Both the position numbers and the translations under genes were made by a program. From Enoplolaimus lenunculus (lineage: Eukaryota; Nematoda; Enoplea; Enoplida; Thoracostomopsidae), in the NCBI GenBank assembly GCA_030248215.1, contig JASANG010004053.1, forward strand, positions 95,569 through 159,568: a DNA stretch of 64,000 nt, in the 5' to 3' direction. A model generated the notes under the pieces. It was not told the DNA's origin and did no database searches. It saw only the letters and a list, made by a program, of their open reading frames with translations. This document shows, in pieces, positions 58,937-64,000 of the stretch (the first letter of the stretch is position 1; each line of letters opens with the position of its first letter).

Positions 58937-59894
58937 AGTTATATACGATTTATTCAGTGAACAATACTAATCGAAAAGAAAAATGCGCCACACAACTGAC
59001 GCAGATGTAATTTTCATCGATTTTCATAAAATTGAAGAAAAATACCGTCGGCCGGTTTTCTGCTTTTCGCAAAGATTACTTTTGTCGCTTCGCCGTTGGT
59101 GAAAGGCTCTTTTGAAAAAAATCGGAGCCCTTACCTCCGTTGTCCCGCTTTAATCTGACGTTACTAACTTCAAGTACACTAGTGGTAGAATTCTAATTAT
59201 TTTTATTTTTTATACAGTTGGTATGTCTATTCTGCAATCATTAAATTTTCTGCAAGTTGCTGTATTATAAAAATAACTGTACCCCTACCGAGCAGCAACA
59301 ACTTATTATACATATGAAATTCTGTAGAAATGTACGAATTAAACTTTGGCACATATATTTTCTTAAAAAATACATTCGGCAAAGATTAGCATTTTTGCAC
59401 TTTCCGTGTTCATTTTAAGGTTACAACACAGGCTTTAGGCTTTGGGTTATTTGGAGCAGGTTTTTATCTTTAGGGAAACTAATTTATCGAAACCTAAGTT
59501 TGTGGCGAAAGTGTACGAATATCTCGGTTTTATTTTGGCACATGTATTCTGTTTTTGAAATCGTGAGATCAACATCGTATATTTTACTTACCTTGTGCAA
59601 AATAGTTCCTATACGAGCTATTTTAGAAAACAATTTTAATGCATTGTAAAGTTTTTTTTCAGCCCCTAGTTATTGAATCTCATTGATAAAATGTATTCTA
59701 ATATTTTTTTTTTTAAAACTACTACAGTAGGCTTTTGTAGCACTTTACGACTGTTTGCTGCAACCGACAAAAAATACACTACTATATACATATAGTATTT
59801 TAGCAATAGTAAACAAAATAAAACATTTCGAATTTTAAGGATCTGTAGACTGCGAATTGCGGAGCCGGCCCAAATTACTGATTTGCTAATAAAT

Positions 59895-60083
59895 TACACT
59901 GTCTGCAAAAAATGGTTCGTGAAAATCAACTCTATTCGAAAATAGGCTTTTCAGAATTCCCGCGATATCTGAGTTCAAAATTCAAATCTACAGTTTTAGA
60001 GTCAAACTCGACTCACTCGGAGAAAAACCCTTTGGAAGAGACCTTTTGGAGAATTTGGCTCGGGGCTCTTTTTGCCGTGTAGA
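59895..60083. mobile_element. TACACTGCAAAAAATGGTGAGTC-type MITE (right arm)
   Basis: TTACACTGTCTGCAAAAAAT at the left, CTCTTTTTGCCGTGTAG at the right. It was carried along when the arm was duplicated, since it sits at the mirror position. Confidence 0.78.
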
Positions 60084-62284
60084 GTAGCATATTCAGACGT
60101 CATTAAATCATTGTTTTACATTTTTCCGAATCAAAAATTTTCAAACGAAAGATGGAACTTATTTTGCTCGGAGCAAGCCGCATCCAACACCGAAAACCCT
60201 CAGTAGACGCTTCTGCCTTGCTTGGTGCCTAAACGTCATTTTAAGAGATTAATGTTTCATGTTCACACAGTTTATATATAAAGCAATCACTGCCAAAACC
60301 GGCGAGCTCCTGCAAACCCATTTTGAGCCCAAAATAGGCGTGGCATTTTGCCGCGATTTCCAGTTCAGAAGGATATATAACCTCAAAGTAGATGTTTATG
60401 AGGCAAAGTCATTTGAACGTCAAATTTTTAGAATTATTAAGAGCCAGCTGACTATGTATAAAAACTGCCTAATACTGCCTTTTTTTATTTTAAGATATTT
60501 TTTGACAATATCCCCCCTGTCCCCCTGTATGCCTGCCTTTACGTCGCCAACGACTTACCATGGGTCTATTGTGGTTGTAAGCCCTTGGGCTAGCTTTACT
60601 AATCTCGTTTCGTTCAAACTTCCCAATCCCTATAAGTTTTGACATTATAAAGTCATATTGTTGATTTTTAAATAATATAACTTGAAAAAACCAGCCGGAA
60701 AATAGGCAGGATGGACCAACCGTGCCGGTAATTACCAACATTTAAAAAGGAGAAATTTAAATTTAAATTTTGTTTTTAAATGAAAGCTGAAAGACGCCTT
60801 TTCGATACGTATTTAGGGTAAGTGTCCCACATAGAACTGTCTAAGACGTATGTTTTGTTACGTAGGGGAAGACGAGTGAATGGGTGATCAATGGTTAGTG
60901 AAAATTTCTCTAAATGGCCATGATTTCAGTTTGTATTTGATACTTGATTGAAAATTTTTAGACAGTGCTCAAATGGCGTCAAAAAGAAACTTTCATTTGC
61001 CCGGAAGGCGTTCATATTTTCTGCGCGGCTAACCCTTTCCGGCTGGTGCGCCCGGCTGCAGAATTTTAAGACTACAGGGACATGACCGTTAGGCCTTTGG
61101 TTAGAAATTTGTACCGAAGAGCCAGAAGGCAGAATTACAAGTTGTTACCCTGGATGCTACTAAACTTGTTCTTAGTTAAGCGTATATTCGGCAACGAGAA
61201 AATTTGTTTCTTGTTGAATTACCAGACCTGAAACGGATTGGTATAGTTTACCTAAACATAAACAATATATACAGTTATAAAAAAAATGCTCTTGATCTAG
61301 CTCAAAAATATGGCCGGGCAGGTGTTTTCCGTTCAGTAGATAAAGTGGTAATTGCACAAACACATAAATAGTTTTTGTGGCCGAGTCGGCGAGCATCTAA
61401 TAGTGTACAAGTGTCTCTTCATTACTCAGAAAATCTGAGAGCGGACACGTGTGAATATATAATTTCCAAGACAAATTTTGACGTCGAACATTGCTGCTCG
61501 TAACAGCAAAGATTAATATTAACATTTACTGTCCCGACTTAAATTTATATTTTCAGGCCCCTTATTGCGTTGAACTCAGCCGCTAAATAATTTTTCCACA
61601 ACTTTTCTTTTTAGTTCAGCAGTACGGAGCAATAGTGTACGTAAATCTAATTACATAACGCATATGAACCAAAGCTGTACGCTAAACTAATCAAAAGGCA
61701 GCACCAACCATAAGCTTAAATGTTCTGTTTCAAAATTTTAAAAGTTGTTTCATAAATAATAAACAGATAAATATATATTAGTCTTCTTTATAATATACTT
61801 TTCTTAGACTGTCATAAATTTAACATTTTGGACAGAAGGTGTGGGGCGACAAATCCATTAGGCTTATTCTGAGACGGGAAGCGGGTTGGCAAAACTATGA
61901 AACGCAATTATTCCACCACCAAATGGACCTTATTATTGTATCATAAAGGAGTTCTAACGAAGGGGGACGCTCCGCATATTGTTTTGTGGATCCACTAGTG
62001 ATTATGCCAGGCAGATTTAGAAGCGGGACAGGCGTCAAATGTTAATGCCCAGTCCAGGTTATACTGGTTAAAAAATGTTCACCATTTTAATACCTAGGTA
62101 ATTTTGCAAACATACTAAATTATTTGTCCAAAATTTTAGGCTAGCAATACAAAATAACCTCAAAAATAAAGCGAAATGAGCAAAAAGTCAAATGTGTAAA
62201 AACATCACCCCTTTTTTGATATTGCGGCAAATTGTACGAGCAATGAGTTTCAAAATCTGTGGAGTTTAAAACGATTTTTATCAT

Positions 62285-62735
62285 TTTTCGAATTTTGGGT
62301 CCGGAAATTCAAATTTTCAGACAAAAAATTTTAATTTTGGCGGGGACCCAAATTTTTGGCGCCTTTTAACATGCAATTCAAATTTTGCCGATAAATTCGA
62401 ATTTTGAAGGAAATTCGAATTTTGGCGGGAAATTGGAGTTTGTCGGGAATTAATTTTTCATCAAAAATTTAATTTTTGGCAGGAAAACTTCAGTTTTCAT
62501 CAAATCCAAAATTTTGCGGTATTTAAATTTTGGCTAAAATTCGAATTTTGGCGAGAAAATTTATTGGTGCGAAATTCAAGAAAATTCAGCGGGAAAATTA
62601 TATTTGCGGGAAAATTGCGAAAATTTTCGCGCCAAAATTAATTTCTAGCATAAATTCAAATTGGCGGAAACTCAAATTTTTAGCCTGAAAAATTCAAATT
62701 TAGGCTTAAAATTTAAATTTTTCGGTAGACACGAG
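62285..62735 (-). repeat. Tandem array of TTTCCCGCC-like units (right arm)
   Basis: Mirror copy of the array at 55030-55512, read as GGCGGGAAATTCAAATTTT-like units on the plus strand. It is more irregular than the left copy, with several shortened units. Confidence 0.8.
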
Positions 62736-63164
62736 AGAACACCAGGTTGTCTGATACCCTGCTTTTCAACGTGTCATTGAGAATCAGAGCTCAGAGGAGA
62801 AACATACTAGCTGCAGATGGGCTGCAAGAATAATTCTGGGGCAAAAAAGATACTAACGTGGACATTTTTGACATTTGCTGGTGCATAATGGAAGAAATCA
62901 AGAATTTCCGACTATCTCACGACTGCGTTTTTACATGCGAGCGTAGCGATCGACAATTATTAACTTAAGTTCAAACAGGTTTATTTAAAAGCCTGTTACC
63001 CTCTCAGTGTCTTTTCGGCAAAAAAATATATGCATATTTCCATCTTTGTATGTAGCCTGGATCGCGCGGTCTAGCCTCCAACTCGGTCCTACAGAAGTAC
63101 TCAGCTAACAAGCTTTATGAAATCGATTTCGTGATTGTTCGGCCAGAAACAACCTGAGGACAGA

Positions 63165-63297
63165 CGACCTTTTTGCGCATTTGCATATCGTAAGCTTAAG
63201 CTAAGACTTTCTTTTTACTTTACACTTTGGGCTTAGGCTGAGGTTGGTATAAGCTCATTCTTTAGGAGCCTAAGCTTAGCATTTTTGCACCACACTT
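63165..63297 (-). mobile_element. TTAGGC-bearing repeat, subfamily A (right arm)
   Basis: Mirror of 54411-54546: CGTAAGCTTAAGC, GGCTTAGGCTGAGG, ATAAGCTCATTCTTTAGG, GCCTAAGCTTAGC. The TTAGGC words differ between arms more than the flanks do. Confidence 0.72.
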
Positions 63298-64000
63298 GTA
63301 AGTAAAACGCAGCAAACTTCTCAAGTATATATATCCTTATTCCATCGCCGTGTTATAGCCTACGGTCATTTTTTTAAATTTTCAAATGTATGCAAAAAAT
63401 ACTGGAAATTTTTGCGCATTGCTTTAACACACAACTCTCATGCCATAACATTAATTTATGTTTTAGGTATAACGGATATCCGACTTTATAGTTCATTTGG
63501 GAACAATTACTCGAAATATTCGAGATTTAACGGTTTTAGTTTGATATTTTTAGTTTGTAGTAAAAAATTTTTTGGCTAAATATATTCCCTAACTTGTTAG
63601 ATTAAAAATTGTCTTACTGACCTCCTCAGACAATAAAAAATGTTTTCAATCATTTTTCAATTATTTAACGTTTAGCTAAAAATATTCTCAGGTATTAGCA
63701 GATTGATTTCGTTGCTTTGTAACCTAATTGTTCGTACGAACTTAGGTATTAAAAGCTAGATATAGACCCCGAAATGAGAAGGGATGACTGATATTTGTTT
63801 TCGCTAATAAATGACACTAAATAAATTTCATAATTTTTAGACCCCCACCCATCTATTTACACCTCACTATTTTTCAAAATATTTAGTTTTTTAAACAAAT
63901 TTTTGTTTCGTTCACTTATAGAAAATGTTTATTTATTCTAGCGTCTCGCTTAATTTTTGGGTTAAGAACATGTGCACTATTACCGCCCACATTAAACAGC

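Larger units (their letters stand above)
58896..64000 (-). repeat. Right arm of the giant inverted repeat, cut by the window end
   Basis: Reverse complement of the left arm in the same order, down to GTGGGCGGTAATAGTGCA near 63980. The right arm is about 150 bases shorter over the matched span, from scattered small gaps such as a loss of about 17 bases near 58955 relative to 58805-58830. The repeats seen in the left arm lie at the matching positions here. Confidence 0.9.

Noticed and set aside
60259-60642. Plus-strand open frame of 127 codons in the right arm
   Set aside because: The mirrored left arm does not keep the frame and no motif is visible; a chance frame.
53617-64000. Palindrome as the long terminal repeats of a large DNA element
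   Set aside because: The arms meet directly with no interior, contain no element genes, and are made of the same dispersed repeats as the rest of the window.

Overview
The window looks like nematode nuclear DNA: AT-rich, intron-containing, very gene-poor and crowded with short decayed repeats. Two things point to a nematode. The nematode telomere hexamer TTAGGC / GCCTAA occurs in about 25 short interspersed tracts, and the only convincing gene encodes a seven-helix receptor resembling invertebrate FMRFamide-type neuropeptide receptors. The species cannot be named from the sequence. No rRNA, intact tRNA, CRISPR array, bacterial operon or viral element was recognised.

Layout. 1-12,340: no gene; short elements and TTAGGC-bearing repeats. 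12,672-17,252 (minus strand): a three-exon receptor gene with good splice junctions (17,252-16,681; 15,187-14,182; 13,805-12,861), predicted 840 residues, a long third intracellular loop built of Asp-His tetrapeptides and a Gln-rich tail. 17,253-53,600: about 36 kb with no convincing gene, holding many MITE-like families (TTAA-ended elements with a tRNA-like core; CAGGCCCGTAG-ended; GTGACCCGAATAAG-ended; CACTGTAAA-ended; a 694-bp CTACACAC-ended element; others). About 53,617-64,000: one giant imperfect inverted repeat. Both arms exceed 5 kb, meet at a (TA)n core near 58,895, and the right arm is cut by the window end.

The strongest observations are the >10-kb palindrome with its paired arrays of TTTCCCGCC-like units, the dispersed repeat family that carries telomere-like tracts, the tRNA-like core inside a TTAA-flanked element, and the Asp-His repeat loop of the receptor. 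All sequence comparisons were made by eye; identities are approximate and no database was consulted.
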